Source: Caenorhabditis elegans (taxonomy: Eukaryota > Nematoda > Chromadorea > Rhabditida > Rhabditidae). Taken from it: 64,000 nt of DNA. Positions 12,380 through 24,419 of this stretch are shown piece by piece. The stretch's first letter is position 1; each line of letters begins with the position of its first letter. Location of the stretch: NCBI RefSeq assembly GCF_000002985.6, contig NC_003279.8:11470001-11534000 (forward strand), written 5' to 3'. Below the pieces are notes generated by a model. It saw only the letters and a program-made list of their open reading frames with translations, ran no database searches and had not been told where the DNA came from. The translations under genes were made by a program, and so were the position numbers.

Positions 12380-12903
12380 ATTTTCGCTGAATTATGTAAG
12401 TCCGGCTGAGGTCGCCTAGACGGAAGCTCTCGGTCACTTACAAGTCCATACTCATTTCAACAGGATGGATAGTTGAATAAATGCGAATATGATTTCAGTA
12501 GATAGCTTTATTATTTTTAAGGCTTACTAAATATTAAGCTTAGTTAGGGAACAAATTTTTTTTAAGACTACTGGGCCTATAAACTCGAGCCACAGACACA
12601 GACACACAGATTTCCATGGGTGCTCCTCTTAAAAACATGATGCATCGACCAAAAATTTTGTTTAATCTATACTTGAGTAAAACCTTTAAAATCCATTTCA
12701 AGACACAAATTTCACTTAAAAATTCAGTTAAAACCCCTTCCGCAAAATAATTTAGACATGGTGCATCGACAACTTTTTGCCGAAATCTAGGTCCCGCTTA
12801 CCTCACCAGCCTGCTCGTAGGACTGAATAAGGCCCTCAAAGAATTGAGCGTTGACAGCCGACGAAAAACAGAAAAATAGAAGAATTGGGAAGATGAAGCG
12901 CAT
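12380..12903 (-). pseudogene. Decayed member of the small secreted DxDxDG family
   Basis: An intact first exon runs 12903-12802 and encodes a clear signal peptide (MRFIFPILLFFCFSSAVNA) plus 15 mature residues, ending at GAG/GTAAGC in phase 0. It matches first exons of the genes at 22773, 28833 and 29646. No intact second exon follows. At 12445-12403 on the same strand there is a stretch beginning TGTAAGTGACCGAGAGCTT that resembles the TGCAAAGACCGCGATCTTG stretch encoding CKDRDL in the gene at 28941-29646, but it has stops and a shift. I infer a broken copy; the first exon could still belong to an unrecognised gene. Confidence 0.5.
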
Positions 12904-13660
12904 TTTTTGTAGAGGTTTTGATCAGGCTTACTCGGTTTTATGCTGGTTTTTTGTGACGCCGTGAGAAAATCTTAGACAATGGGATCTTTTGTTGAGGTGA
13001 GAGATCAGCTAGAAACCGATTTTCTTTTGAAAGTCAACAATTCAAAACTCTGAAAAAATTTTTAACGATTTTTTCGAAAGGGGCTAGAGGAATACATCAC
13101 TATAGGGGTACCGTGGTGGTACTGTAGGGATACTGTAGAGCTACTTGTAAAATTTTTGAGCAAATTTCCCTCGTACCTCGCCTTCTTTTGATACAACTGC
13201 AGGAATTTCCGAAAAAATTTCCGAAAACTCTTTGAATGTCAAACCACCCGTCTGCTTATCCTTTTCCCGGCTCCGCAGAAAATAGGCGGAGCTTGAATAA
13301 TTATGTGTGCTCACTGAGCCCCCCACTCTCGTGACGAACACTTTCTCTTTCTCTCCGTCTTCTTCTTCTTTCCCCAATCTCTCTGATTCCGATGCCGAAA
13401 CCGTTCCATCTTTTCCGGCTACCACGTGTCGCACGTGCACGCGTTCTCAAATATTTTGGTACTGTAGAATTGTGAGTTTAAGTTTTGCAAAAAAAAAATA
13501 TTTTATTTGCAATTGAGGAAAATGAAATCTGAAGCCAAAATCGAAAAACAAATTAAAACTTTTATTTAAAAATATTGAAATTTTTGAAATTATCAGAGTT
13601 CTATTTTCAAAAATACCGCAAAAAATCCATATTTTGACTGAAAAATTCCAAATTTTTCAG
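12904..13660. other. Intergenic
   Basis: A short TACTGTAGGG-type repeat occurs at 13100-13145. The stretch 13300-13440 is CT-rich. No F-box exon for the following gene is visible here. Confidence 0.5.
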
Positions 13661-14571
13661 AATCCACATCTCCTTATTCTCTAATTTGGCTCTTCAAAGC
13701 TCAAAATCTGTGCTCAAAAAACCTCGAAAATTATTGATTTTCATTGATGGAAAATTCGAAATTTGGCTGCAATTCCGCAGATCTCAGCTTATTTGGACAT
13801 TTATCGATGATGCTGAAATATTATCTGAAAATGGCGGAGCTTTTCGAGTTACAAAATGGTCCGGCTGGGGGTGCAAAGTGTTGGAGGAGTCCTATGAAAG
13901 AAAGTTTGGATTTCGACAAATTATTGATAGATTTTTAGACGTTTTTGAAATTCCAGTTTTTGTAATGACTGTTTCCGATTTTATAGGAAAATTTGATGTG
14001 GGAACTTTGAGAGTTTTATTTGAGAATTTAAAAGTTGAAAATCTAAGACTAGGTTACCTAATTCCCCCGTCCCATGTAAATTTATTGCTAGAACCTCAAA
14101 ATTTGAAAATTTCCAAAAAATTAGTCCTAAAATCCACCCCGAGCACCCCCGAAGATTTAAGTTTTGGCATGGAAGAGCTCCAGATTGAGCACAGCGATTG
14201 GCTTGAGCTAGGGCAACTTTTGAGAATCCGCTGTAAGTCTGTAGATCTTGGATTCACCAGCCTCACTAGCAACAATTGGAATTTGTATCTGAAATTTTGG
14301 AAATCGGCAGCCCTGACTGATATTCGAGAGCTCAAAGCGAGAAGTGAGGATGGATGGAATGTGGAAAAATTGCTCCATGGCTTGGATGCTCGGGAAGTTG
14401 CTCCAAACACTTGGGAAATAATGTAAGTATTTAAAACTACAAAATAAAGTTAAAAAATCAATAATTTTGAATTTCAGAAAAACAACGTTGCCCTGTAAAA
14501 GTACCACCGGGACCATATTTCTTCGAACTTTTGATATTCAATCTGTTTTTGTTTTTTCCGTGACTTTATGA
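13661..14571 (+). CDS. F-box-associated (FBA_2-type) protein lacking a visible F-box
   Basis: Two exons, 13661-14422 and 14478-14571. The first follows a TTTTTCAG acceptor and begins in phase with no ATG, so the start is unassigned. The protein (about 284 residues) matches nematode FBXB-type proteins: the end of an F-box-like helix (SSKSVLKKPRKLL), then a long FBA_2 region with VSDFIGKFDVGTLRVLFENL, SFGMEELQIEHSDWL and SNNWNLYLKFWKSA. These proteins normally pair an N-terminal F-box, which binds Skp1 in SCF ubiquitin ligases, with this substrate-side domain. In the 750 bases upstream I find no LPxLVL-type F-box exon, so the gene is probably 5' truncated or has a distant first exon. The poly(A) region follows at 14583 (ATTAATAAAAAA). 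Confidence 0.65.
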
Positions 14572-14838
14572 ACTTTATGAGATTAATAAAAAATTTCAAT
14601 AAAAAGCCGGCTACTGCATATCGGAGTGCTCAGCGGTTTTTTGCATAGTGGTTTGCATTTTTGAACGATACTTATGTTCCTTGACAGTGTACCTAGGCCG
14701 CCTTAAAGGCAACATGCAGAGAGGCTTTTCTGACTGCGAGGAGAGTAATTGTGCTTTTTGATGAATAAATGAAATTTCAAACTGATTTTATTCATATTCG
14801 ACAGATCAAGTTAATTTTGCCGTTTCGACGATTCATCA

Positions 14839-16410
14839 CTAGAATTTGTGCGGGATCTTGCAAAAGACTTCGACCTGAAAATATTGATAATTTGGTTGAA
14901 AACTGAAAATTAGGGTAAAGTTTAGGCGTAGTCGTAGGCGTAGTCTTAGGCGTAGGTCTAGGTCTAGGTCTAGGTCTAGGTCTAGGTCTAGGTCTAGGTC
15001 TAGGTCTAGGTCTAGGTCTAGGTCTAGGTCTAGGTCTAGGTTTAGGCCTAGATTTAAGCTCAGGATTAGGCTTGAGACTCGCTTACCGATCCATCGTCGC
15101 GGTGAGGTTCACCAGTCACTGGATCATACAAGAATCCGCCCATCTCAAGTCCTTCAAATCCATTATTATCAGTTGGCATGACACATGTGAACAAGTCATC
15201 ATCAACATCATATGTCCCAATGCATTTTCTGTAGTTGGATCCAGCCTTGTATGTCATGAGCACACGTTCTCCGTATCGAACCACGTAATTGCCGGCGTCA
15301 GGCGTCTTGAATGTGTTTTCCGGTCCCGTGCAAACATTATCAAGAGTTTGAGATTTCTTGAATACGGTTTTTTCCAAGCTGAAATTAAAATTTTTTGATA
15401 TTAACTTCAACGCGCCATATCTAGCTTCATTTCAATGATACCAATTAACATTCAATTACAAAACTATAGAGAAATAAATTTTAAACATTTTCTCAGTTGA
15501 ACACTTTTTGCTAAAAGCAAAACCAGCGGAGATATGAGCTCGCAAACAAAACCTACTTGACAAAGTCGGCATTCAACAGGAAATACTCCATATTGCACTT
15601 CTTCACGACATTGATTCCTTTGAACGGCATACAAAAGTTTGACCCGCTTTTTTCCAAGTTTGGAATGTACGTTTCCTCGATTCCGGAAAATGTGAAGACG
15701 CCGTCGAGAAGGCTGAAAAATCACAATAATTTATTCAAAAATCGATAATTTCATCAAAAAATCGATAATTTGCTCAAAAATCAAAAATTTCATCAAAAAT
15801 TTCATCAAAAATCAATAATTTCATCAAAAATCAATAATTTCATCAAAAATCAATAATTTGCTCAAAAATCAATAATTTCTTCAAAAATCAATAAAATACT
15901 CAAAAATCGATATATCCGCTAAAAAATCAATATTTTCCCACTTACATAACGCCAATCATTGCGTATTTATAACTATCCCTGTTGCCTGTACGCAAATTGT
16001 CCACCAAAATCATAGTGTTGTGGAAATCACCTTCGGCCGCCGGAACAACCATCTGAAAAATGGATTTTTATGAGAAATTTCTCAATTAAATTATCGATTT
16101 TCCGAGAAATTTTCGATTTTTTATGAAATTATCGATTTTTCCGGAAATTATCGATTTTTCAAGAATTTATCGATTTTTCAAGAAATTATCGATTTTTCCA
16201 GAAATTATCGATTTTTCTGGAAATTATCGATTTTCCGAGAAATTATCAATATTTTCTCAATGGAGCGCACTTACTCACCGGTTTTTTCAATTCGAAGCCC
16301 ACTTGGTACATCGGGTTGCTGTGCTTTGGCTTCTGGGTCGCCGAGTCTGCTGCCAACGAGAATTGCACAAGTTGGAGCATCAAAAAGACTGCGAGAAATG
16401 ATGACGTCAT
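14839..16410 (-). CDS. Secreted six-cysteine protein, paralog of upstream gene
   Basis: Five exons: 16410-16279, 16052-15946, 15712-15557, 15378-15087 and 14874-14839; 240 residues. The start at 16410 gives a signal peptide (MTSSFLAVFLMLQLVQFSLA). Mature cysteines occur in NFCMPF, KKCNMEYF, DNVCTGP, RKCIGTYD, FTCVMP and VFCKIP, and the same positions are kept in the paralog at 16953-18395, suggesting three disulfides. I do not recognise the family; it is probably nematode-specific and extracellular. The two genes lie head to tail, about 540 bases apart. Intron 4 carries a TAGGTC tract; introns 2 and 3 are occupied by ATCGATAATTT-type repeats. Confidence 0.85.
14930..15065. repeat. (TAGGTC)n hexamer tract
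   Basis: About 17 perfect TAGGTC units flanked by TTAGGCGTAG variants, in the last intron of the secreted-protein gene. It looks like a mutated and re-expanded form of TTAGGC. Confidence 0.9.
15725..15940. repeat. AAAAATCAATAATTTC array in intron
   Basis: Repeated 15-18 bp units AAAAATC(G/A)ATAATTT(C/G) separated by ATC or CTC; occupies intron 2 of the gene at 14839-16410. Related arrays lie at 16085-16250, 16590-16830, 17210-17395, 17555-17770, 62520-63165 and 63640-64000. Confidence 0.8.
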
Positions 16411-16952
16411 CGTGTTGAGGCGGCGAGTTTCGGTTGGTTGGGTTATCCAATTCACACCGATGAAAATCCGATGAATGAAAATCGAATACTGATATCGATT
16501 ATTGATTGATTCGATCGGATTGAACTGATATCGATGATTTGGAAGAAATGACGTGGCTTAATTGTACCGGGGGTTTGGCCGAAAATTGGAATTTTTCCAG
16601 AAAAATCGATAATTTCTTCAAAAATCGATAATTTCATCAAAAATCGATAATTTCCAGAAAAATCGATAATTTCCAGAAAAATCAATAAATTTCTTCAAAA
16701 GTCGATAATTTCATCAAAAATCAATAATTTCATCAGAATTCGATAATTTCCAGAAAAATCGATAATTCCTTCAAAAATCGATAATTTCATCAAAAGTCGA
16801 TAATTTCTTCCAAAGTCGATAATTTTTGAAAACTGTAGATAATATTAGAAAATTAAATTTTCCTTCTTTTTTAAATCAATAAATTGAGCTCCCGTCAATC
16901 AATCAATACTTTATTCAGACCCAAGTCAACCCAAAAATTGCAATAAATAGTT

Positions 16953-18395
16953 CTATTTATTCGTGTAGAATGGCTTCTTGCAGAACACTTCAGCCTGAAA
17001 AAATCGATATTTTTTCGTGTCTGTATTTCTGTCAGGTACTTACATTTCCGTTTCCGAGATGGAATGTGCCAGTATTTTCCTTCCACAAAAAGTTTTGCAA
17101 TTCGAATGGGGACATCTTTTTGGTGGAAGCGTCGTATCGCATGCAGGTGAACGTGTCCGTACGGGTATCATAAGTTCCGAAACACTTTTGGTCGTTTGAG
17201 GTTCTGAAATTATTGATTTTTGATAGGAATATCGATTTTTCAAGAAATTATCGATTTTTCAAGAATTATCGATTTTTCAAGAAATTATCGATTTTTGAAG
17301 AATTATCGATTTTTCAAGAAAATATCGATTTTTGCACGAAATATTGATTTTTCAATAAATTATCGATTTTTCAAGAAATTATCGATTTTTCCAACTTACG
17401 CCTTATAGGTCATCGGAATGCGATGCTTATATCTGTAGACCAGATGATTCTCCGGATCGTCAGAGACAACGAATCCGTTGTTCGCCAAACAAATAGTGTC
17501 AAAAGATGGATCGGCCTGGTTTTTCCTTTCGAACACCGTCTTGACAAGTCTGAAAATTATTGACTTGTTCAGGAAATTATCGATTTGCAGAAAATTATCG
17601 ATTTTTCAGGAAATTATTGATTTTTCAGGAAATTATCGATTTCCCGGGAAATTATCGATTTCTCCGGAAATTATCGATTTTCCCGTCATTTATCGATTTT
17701 TTCCGGAAATTATCGATTTTCCTGGAAATTATCGAATTTTCCGGAAATTATCGATTTTCCCGAAACATATTGATTTGTCCACTCACTTGATCATATCCTG
17801 ATGCACCAAAAAGTACTCGTTATTGCATAAATTGTGCAAATTCGCCGCCATAAACGGTTTGCAGCCCCGATCTCCCTTCTGGAACGCCGAGTCGGGCCAC
17901 GTCGAAAGATCGCCGCCAAACGTGAATTGATCCTCGATCAGCGCCACATACAGCTGTCCGAACACCTTTTCGTCGCGGTTTCCGGATTTTACAGAGTCGA
18001 GCTCGTGGTACACGGCATGGTAGGCGGCTTCGGCGCTAGGCAACACGTGCTGAAAATTGCGAAAAATTTTGAAAAATCGATAATTCGTTGCCACGTGAAA
18101 TATTCGAGAAAAAATCGATATTGTCAAGTAAGAAAATTATCGATTTTTTTTCCAGTATTAACAAAATTTCCGGAAAAATCAATAAATTGCTGTATTATCG
18201 ATTTTTCGCCGGTCCCCGAAAAAATCAATATTCTAGCCGCCACAACTTACCGGCTTTTTGAGGAAATCCTTATCCGACGTCTGCCCGAAGACACTTGAAG
18301 TGAAGAACGCGACGGATAGAATAATCGTCTGCAAAAAAAAATTATTGGTTTTTCTTCCAAAAAAATCAATAAAAACGTACCTTATCAATGAGCAT
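16953..18395 (-). CDS. Secreted six-cysteine protein, tandem paralog
   Basis: Six exons: 18395-18381, 18328-18251, 18049-17787, 17549-17400, 17203-17044 and 16994-16953; 235 residues. The signal peptide is split by the first intron (MLIDK then TIILSVAFFTSSVFG). Conserved cysteines match the downstream paralog: RGCKPF, LCNNEYF, TICLAN, KCFGTYD, FTCMRY, VFCKKP. The shared cores FGTYD/IGTYD and EVFCK support common ancestry by local duplication. Function is unknown; location is most likely extracellular. Four of the five introns contain ATCGAT-type repeats. Confidence 0.85.
17210..17395. repeat. AAATTATCGATTTTTC array
   Basis: Units of 15-17 bp (AAGAAATTATCGATTTTTC) repeated about ten times in an intron of the gene at 16953-18395; a second block is at 17555-17770. 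Confidence 0.8.
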
Positions 18396-19229
18396 GGTAA
18401 ACTCGTTGTTTTTCGTCCACTGGTCGATAAAAATCGAGAACTGATTATTGATTTGGTGATTTGAAAGTTTTGGACTTTTTTGTGCCACGTTTTTTGAGGG
18501 AGGGGAGGGGGAGAAGGCGACCCCGGGCGGTCACGCGGAATTTTAAAATTTTGGAAAGTTTTTTTTTTGAAAATAAAAAAAATAATCTTTTTTTTTAAAT
18601 TAGTTTTTAATCTTCCTGTTCAATTTTCCAAATAAAAATTATATCCCGTGGACTGCAGGAGTACTGTAGTGGTACTGTAGGGGTGCTGTAGGGGTTATGT
18701 AGAAGTACTGTAAGAGGACTGTAGGGGTATTGTAGAGGTACTGTAGGGAAACTGTTAAGGTACTATAAAATTACTATAGGGGAATTGTAGATATACTGTA
18801 GAGGTACTGTAGCATCGCAGTAGGGGTACTGTAAATTCTGAAAACCCCGAAAACTTCTGGAAAACTACGAGGCTTTAAAAAATTCTAGAAACTTCTCGAA
18901 GCTTCTGAATAATTTTTAAATTTTTTTTTGAGAGGTTTAATAATTTCTTGAAAAATTCCGAATAGGTTTAGAAACTTCTGGAAATTTTTTGAAAATTTCA
19001 ATCAGAAAATAATAATTTTAAAAAAACAATTTAATCTCTTCCTTTAAAACAAATTTTTTCAAGAATTGAAAATTTTGTAAAAGTTTTTTTTTGGTTTATT
19101 CCGGAAATTTATGGAACTATTCATAAATATCGACCTGAAACTTGAACAACAGTGGATAATAGGAAAAATGGTTTATTTCTACAAAAAATTTTCATTTCAA
19201 GAAATTTACAGACAAAAAACTCCGAGCAT
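18396..19229. other. Intergenic with TACTGTAGGGG repeats
   Basis: 18650-18835 holds about 15 units of GTACTGTAGGG(G/A) at 12-15 bp period. The rest is AT-rich. No gene seen. Confidence 0.7.
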
Positions 19230-20560
19230 CTAGAGCCGTCTAGCAGCACGTCTTCTGTATCCGGATTGCTCAGCCTGTGGCTGGTCAACCTCTCCGTATC
19301 CGACGGTTCTTGGTGGGCATGGGCAGTAGGCAGCGTCTGGTCCTGGTGCTCCTTCACCTCCGGCCTCTCCAGCGGCTCCATCTGGTCCGGTCTCTCCGTC
19401 TTTTCCTGGTGCTCCGGCGATTCCTTCAGTTCCTTGGGCTCCTGGAGCTCCATCCTCTCCTGGTGCACCGTCTTGTCCTGCAGCTCCGGCTGGTCCTTCT
19501 GGTCCTTGTGGTCCTGGGGCTCCTTGTCCGCGTTGTCCATTCTTTCCAGCGGGGCCCGGGGCTCCGGCCTCTCCGTCTTGTCCAGCAGCTCCAGCATCTC
19601 CTTGTGGTCCGGCCTCTCCTGGGGCACCGTCAATTCCAGCTGGTCCGTCTTGTCCTGGCTGTCCGTCTGGTCCTGGGGCTCCAGCCTCTCCGTCGGGTCC
19701 TGCTGGTCCTGGGGCTCCTGCTGGGCACTTGATGCAGTCGTGTTGGGCATATGCGTCAATTGGGGATGGGATTCCGTCGTGACCGTTGTCTCCGGCCTTT
19801 CCTGGAGCACCGTCGTCTCCTGGCTGTCCTGGCTCTCCTGGTGGTCCTGTAAGGAAGAAATTTCGCATGAGTTCAGGTGAATCCAAAGGGCAAGTAAGTC
19901 AAGCTAGAAGCCTAATTATCTAGTTTTTTTTGCAGCCATGTCCTGCAGACAAGTAGCCCTAGTACAAATTGCTAAGGATCTGAAATAGTCCTCAAGTGAG
20001 CCTACATAAGTTACTAAGTGGGCCTGATTCCGAATACCGCCATATTGGAGGTTTGAAAATATTCCTAGTAGTACTGGTAAGCCAAAGCAATTAGAAGAAA
20101 AAGTACCTTTAAAAAAGTAGGCACCGGATTGCCCAGAGTCCGGAAACCGGAATTAAATTTTAGTCCGTTTACTACCTACTACAGAAACTGGGTTGATCCC
20201 GAAAAAAGCTCACCTGCTGGTCCAGCTGGGCAGTTGCTTGGCTGTGGCCCACAGTTGCATGACGAGCCGGACTGTCTCTTTCCGCGCTTGAACAAGCTAT
20301 CCAAGGTGTTTGGTGCATTGTGCTCAACGGTGATCATCTTGTTCCACGCGTCATCGGCGAGGAGCTGAAAAGTGTTGGAGCTCAGAAAAATTAAATTTCA
20401 AGAATGTCCAGCAAAAACCAACCTTAAACTCGTGCATATCATCCATAACATCAAAGTACAAAGTGTTGATGTCATTGAACAAGACACCGGCGATCACAAG
20501 TGATCCAAGAATCACAATACCAGAAATGGCAGACAAAGTTCCGGCCAAGAAGCGAGACAT
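19230..20560 (-). CDS. Cuticle collagen
   Basis: Three exons: 20560-20423, 20364-20214 and 19846-19230; 301 residues. Order of parts: short cytoplasmic N-terminus, transmembrane anchor (IVILGSLVIAGVLF, about residues 14-30), a stalk, a subtilisin-like cleavage site FKRGKR, a cysteine knot (SCNCGPQPSNC), a short Gly-X-Y block, an interruption with CIKC, then a long Gly-X-Y block (about 45 triplets) and a C-terminal cluster YCPCPPR. This is the standard architecture of nematode cuticle collagens, which trimerise in the ER of the hypodermis and are cross-linked in the cuticle. A TATA-like GCTATAAATA lies at 20621-20630 on the coding strand's upstream side, about 60 bases before the ATG. The long antisense frames across 19.1-19.9 kb are shadows of the G/C-rich triplets. 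Confidence 0.95.
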
Positions 20561-20620
20561 TTTTCAGATACTCCCTTAACGAGAAAAGAATATTCTGAGT
20601 TTTCAGGTGATTTCACAAGG

Positions 20621-20630
20621 TATTTATAGC
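20621..20630 (-). promoter_or_regulatory. TATA-like box of the collagen gene
   Basis: GCTATAAATA on the minus strand, about 60 bases upstream of the collagen ATG. Confidence 0.5.
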
Positions 20631-20944
20631 AAGGTGAGGGGTTTGAAGGCCGATGGTGGAGATAAGGTTGGAGAGGTGACAGGTTGAGAGGGAGAAGCTT
20701 CAGGGAGGCGGCGCAGGCTTATCGGGACACGGAATCTTTGAAAAGTTTGTTGAATAGGAGGGAAAATCGTTTATGGTTCCACAGAAATTTGTTTAATATT
20801 CAGAAAATTGAGCCGGACGGCTCAAACGGAAAAGATACAGCATTTCGTCGGAAAGGTCGGAAAAGTCAAAAATTGGCCTCCTCAGCAAGTAAAACTTTGA
20901 TTCAGTATCCGTTTTTTTCACAATGCTCACGGAGGCACGGAAAA

Positions 20945-21335
20945 CAAGCGTAAGCCTAAGCCATAAGCCTAAGCCTAAGCCTAAGGTTGAGCCTGAGACT
21001 AAGCCTAAGCCTAAAACTGGGCCTAAACCTAAGGCTCAGCCTAAGCCTAGGCATAAGCCTAAGCCTAAAACTGAGCCTGAGCCTATGCATATGCCTGCGC
21101 ATACGTCTAAGACTGTGCCTAAACCTAAGGCTCAGCCTAAACCTAAGCCTAGGCCTAAGCCTAAGTTTAAGTCTAAGCCGAATCAAATGCCTAAGAATAA
21201 CCCTAAGCCTAAGGCTAAGCATAAGCCTAAGCCTAAGCAAAAGCCTAAGTTTAAGCCTAAGACTGAGTATAAGCCTTAGCCTATAACTGAGCCTAAGCCT
21301 AAGCCTAAGCCTAAGCTTAAGCCTAACCTAGGCCT
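20945..21335. repeat. Degenerate (CCTAAG)n telomere-like tract
   Basis: About 60 units of CCTAAG interspersed with variants (CCTGAG, CATAAG, ACTGAG). It lies about 390 bases upstream of the collagen ATG. The Lys-Pro and Leu-Ser repeat frames are artefacts. Confidence 0.92.
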
Positions 21336-22370
21336 GTAATAGTGTTTGCATCCAATTTTCTTATCAACTTTCCTCATCCTTCCGTCACTTTCAACTCGAT
21401 TCTCTTATCACAATCGAAAGTTCTTGATCAGCTGGTTCCTCACTTCATATAGACACATGTTTTTTATCACCTTATCACAACACCTTAACGGTAATTTGAT
21501 CAACCAACACGCTTCTCCTCCGCCACCGCCGCCAAGTTGAAACGTTTGAGATCTTTCGGTAGAGATAAGAAGCATAAACTGGATTATTACGACAGCGGGC
21601 AGGTGTAAAAATAAGGTAAAAAGATTCAAATCGGACTTTTTTTGTTTGGGTGAAGAAAGAAGAAAGAAAAAAACGGAGAAGCTGGGTGATGAATAGGGTT
21701 ACACAGCTGTTTTAATAATTTTGAATTGCAATTACTTTGTTAGTTTTGCACTTAGTTAAATTTGCCGAAAATTAGTTTTTTGCCAGTTTATCAAAAAGTT
21801 ACTGACTGAGAAATATTTGTCATTTGTTTATCTATAATCCTGAAAATTAGAGTGTTATTTAAAACGAGCTGAATTAGAGTAGCGGCACAAGAGATTTGTT
21901 TGGACATGGTGCATCAACAGCGTGAACAGTTCCGGTATTATAAGATAAGTATGCAATAATTTTTTTTAACTGGTAACCGAGGTGAATTTGCATGAAAATT
22001 TGAGGTTCTTGTCGCTTTAATTTCAATTACTTTGATGAAAAGTTTGCAAAGTTGTAGACTAATGGCCTACAACTTTTTAGTTGATCACTTTTTTATATGA
22101 TTTTTTAAGCTGAGTTGTAAATCTCCAAATTTTTTTTAATTTGATGTATACACTTTTTAATGTCTTCTTCAAATTTTGCCCTATAAAAATCTCAAACAGC
22201 TTAATTTATTTTTAGGATTAGAATGTTATTTTTAAGTTTTAATAGATTTTCTGGAGAGAAGCTTTCAAAAAACACGATTCTGCTCATGGTGCATCGATGT
22301 TTTTTGTTTCTAATTTTGGCAGTATTGGAAGTTGTTAAATTTGCACAAGAACTTCATTCAATATCGAAAA

Positions 22371-22773
22371 TCAGGCTCTAAAAATTCCAGCAATAGCTTG
22401 AACAAATGCACCGAATCTTCCCCAAAACGACAAATCAGCGCCTGGTAGTGGATTCCCTTCAGTGTCCCGTTGATCACATCCTGCAGCTTATCAATCACTC
22501 CATACCCGAAACCATAGTCCTGAGAGTCTTCTGGGTGCTTGTTCCATTCAGCACATGCTTCCTGGAAATAAGTGGAAATAAGTGGAGTTAAGTGTTTTCC
22601 TGATAGTTGCTCCAGCTTTGTATGGCGCAGTGGTCTATTTAAGCCCACCTTAAACCCACCTGCGACTTCTCCTCAAACCAGGCGTCCAGTTTGTTCCAAA
22701 GATCCATTAAAATATTTGCATTGACTGTGGAGAATAGGCATAAAATCACAATAAGCGGAAGGAGAAATCGCAT
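22371..22773 (-). pseudogene. Small secreted DxDxDG-family gene with a frame break
   Basis: Exon 1 is 22773-22660 (38 codons): signal peptide MRFLLPLIVILCLFSTVNA then a short helical segment. Exon 2 is 22561-22371, 191 nt, against 192 nt in the related gene at 28450. In the frame set by exon 1 the start of exon 2 reads EACAEWNKHPED, but the family C-terminus (CDQRDTEGNPLPG, then FWGRFGAFVQAIAGIF and a TGA at 22371) is in another frame; the switch lies at about 22476-22484. A single missing base explains both. It is either a recent pseudogene or a sequence error; a shifted C-terminus with its own stop is also possible. Confidence 0.6.
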
Positions 22774-23035
22774 TTTTTGAAGAATTTTTCAGTTGAAAAG
22801 ACTGGTGTTTATGTACTAGTTTTTATAAAGGTTTCTGTACCGTGAGATTTTGTGTTTTTGCTTTGAAAAGTGTTCCATTGTTATTTTTGCAAAATGGATT
22901 GCAGAAGGCTATGCTTGATGTTTCTAGCAACAAAACAATGTCAAAATTGGAAACAGAAAAATTTCATCAAAAACCCAAAAATTGTAACAGAGACAAAAAA
23001 CAATGAAGTATAATATAAAAACAAGTTAAAACAGT

Positions 23036-24419
23036 TCAAATAATTGCAAAAGGTTCCTTTCTAATCTCCAAACCATAAAAAGACAATTCATTGAGACGGA
23101 TGGTAAATTCGTGGCCATGGAAGGTACACTTTATGATGCCACTGATTTCGGGATGTGTAATCGAGATGTAATTCGGATCGAAAATTTTCACAACTTCAAT
23201 AGTCAATAATGTGTAGATGCTTCCGGATTTGAATTTTTCGGACTTCATGATATTCTAAAAAACAATATTCATTATGATTTAAATAAATTTAAATGATTTA
23301 AATTTGATTTAAAAATTTCAATGTTTTGATAGCTCGTGTCTTAAAACGGTTACTCGTGAATTTTTGCGGCAAAACTCCACAACCAAACTTACGGCGGGCT
23401 CTCAAAGATCATGAAAATAGCACTGTAACAAAACATTGAAGGGCCAATTTACCAAATTCACTTTGGTAGCTTATATCTCCGCGGATAATTGTTTTACAGA
23501 AAAGTCTTCAACTAAAAAGCTGTTGATCTTTTTGTAAAGAACAAGTTTGTGGTAAAAAGTTTTTACCAGCATTTTTTTTAGTAAAAACCTTTCAACTACA
23601 AACTTGTTTTTTACAAATAGATCAACAACTTTCTAGTTGATGACTTTTCTGTTAAAAAATTATCCGCGGAGTTTTTTTTTTAAATTTAATAATAATTTAA
23701 TTTTTCATGAAACCTCCAAGCAATGCTTATTCTAAATCAAACAATGCTAATTATAGTGTGAAAAACTTACTTCTCTGATTTCGAAAGCTTGCTCAACTGT
23801 AAGCCGCTCATAATTGACAGTGAACTCCGAGATGTTAATAAGATGTTTGATGGGAACGTCCCTTGTCCTAGCGCCAACTTCCACATACTCGGCCATTTTC
23901 CATTGATCCGAAGTGTAGAGTTCTTCAAGTGTTTCGGCTTCCACAATAACTCGTTTCAAATCTCCTGCTTTGAAAAAACGGAAAAAGCGAGTAGTTTGAT
24001 GCAGGCTCATTGGATGGCTCATCACTCTTGTCAAGTCTTTCATCAGCAGTTCCACAGGAGGGTACACTGATTCTCCAATATAGGCTATATTTTTTTTCTC
24101 GTCATTGACAATACGTGTCAAATATCATCCAGCATCACAGTCCCAGCAGTATCCAAACCGATAATGATCGATACTTGCAATAACTTGGTCAAGACGATCA
24201 ATTGAAATGGAAAGGTCTTTGAAACCGGGATCCATTTCATCGATGATTCCTTTGAACTTTCGGCACACTTTTCGAACGCCCAATCTGAAAATTATTTTAT
24301 CATTTATTGCAAGTCTTTGAAAACTTTGGAAACTATACCGTTTGAATGGGTCAACTTTTTCCAAACATTCATACAGCACAACATATGGTAAGTCGATAAG
24401 TCTCAGATTGGAATCCGAT
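23036..24419 (-). pseudogene. F-box / FTH (DUF38) protein with in-frame stop
   Basis: Exons 24419-24339, 24284-23771 and 23254-23036 join in frame. The first two encode an F-box (LIDLPYVVLYECLEKVDPFK, then LGVRKVCRKFKGII), which binds Skp1 in SCF ubiquitin ligases. The rest fits the nematode FTH/DUF38 domain (FFRFFKAGDLKRVIVEAETL, LYTSDQWKMAEYVEVGAR, ISEFTVNYERLTVEQAFEIRE, and an Ile-rich C-terminal strand region ending in TGA at 23036). Codon 80 of the joined frame is TGA at 24125-24127, between CDAG and YLTRIVND, and the frame is otherwise open. The start exon upstream of 24419 was not found. Probably a recent pseudogene, or a stop that is read through or spliced out. Confidence 0.6.

Larger units (their letters stand above)
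20561..22370. other. Collagen upstream region and gene-free DNA
   Basis: Contains the telomere-like tract at 20945-21335. The rest, 21340-22370, is AT-rich and shows no gene; copies of CATGGTGCATC occur at 21904 and 22285. Confidence 0.6.
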
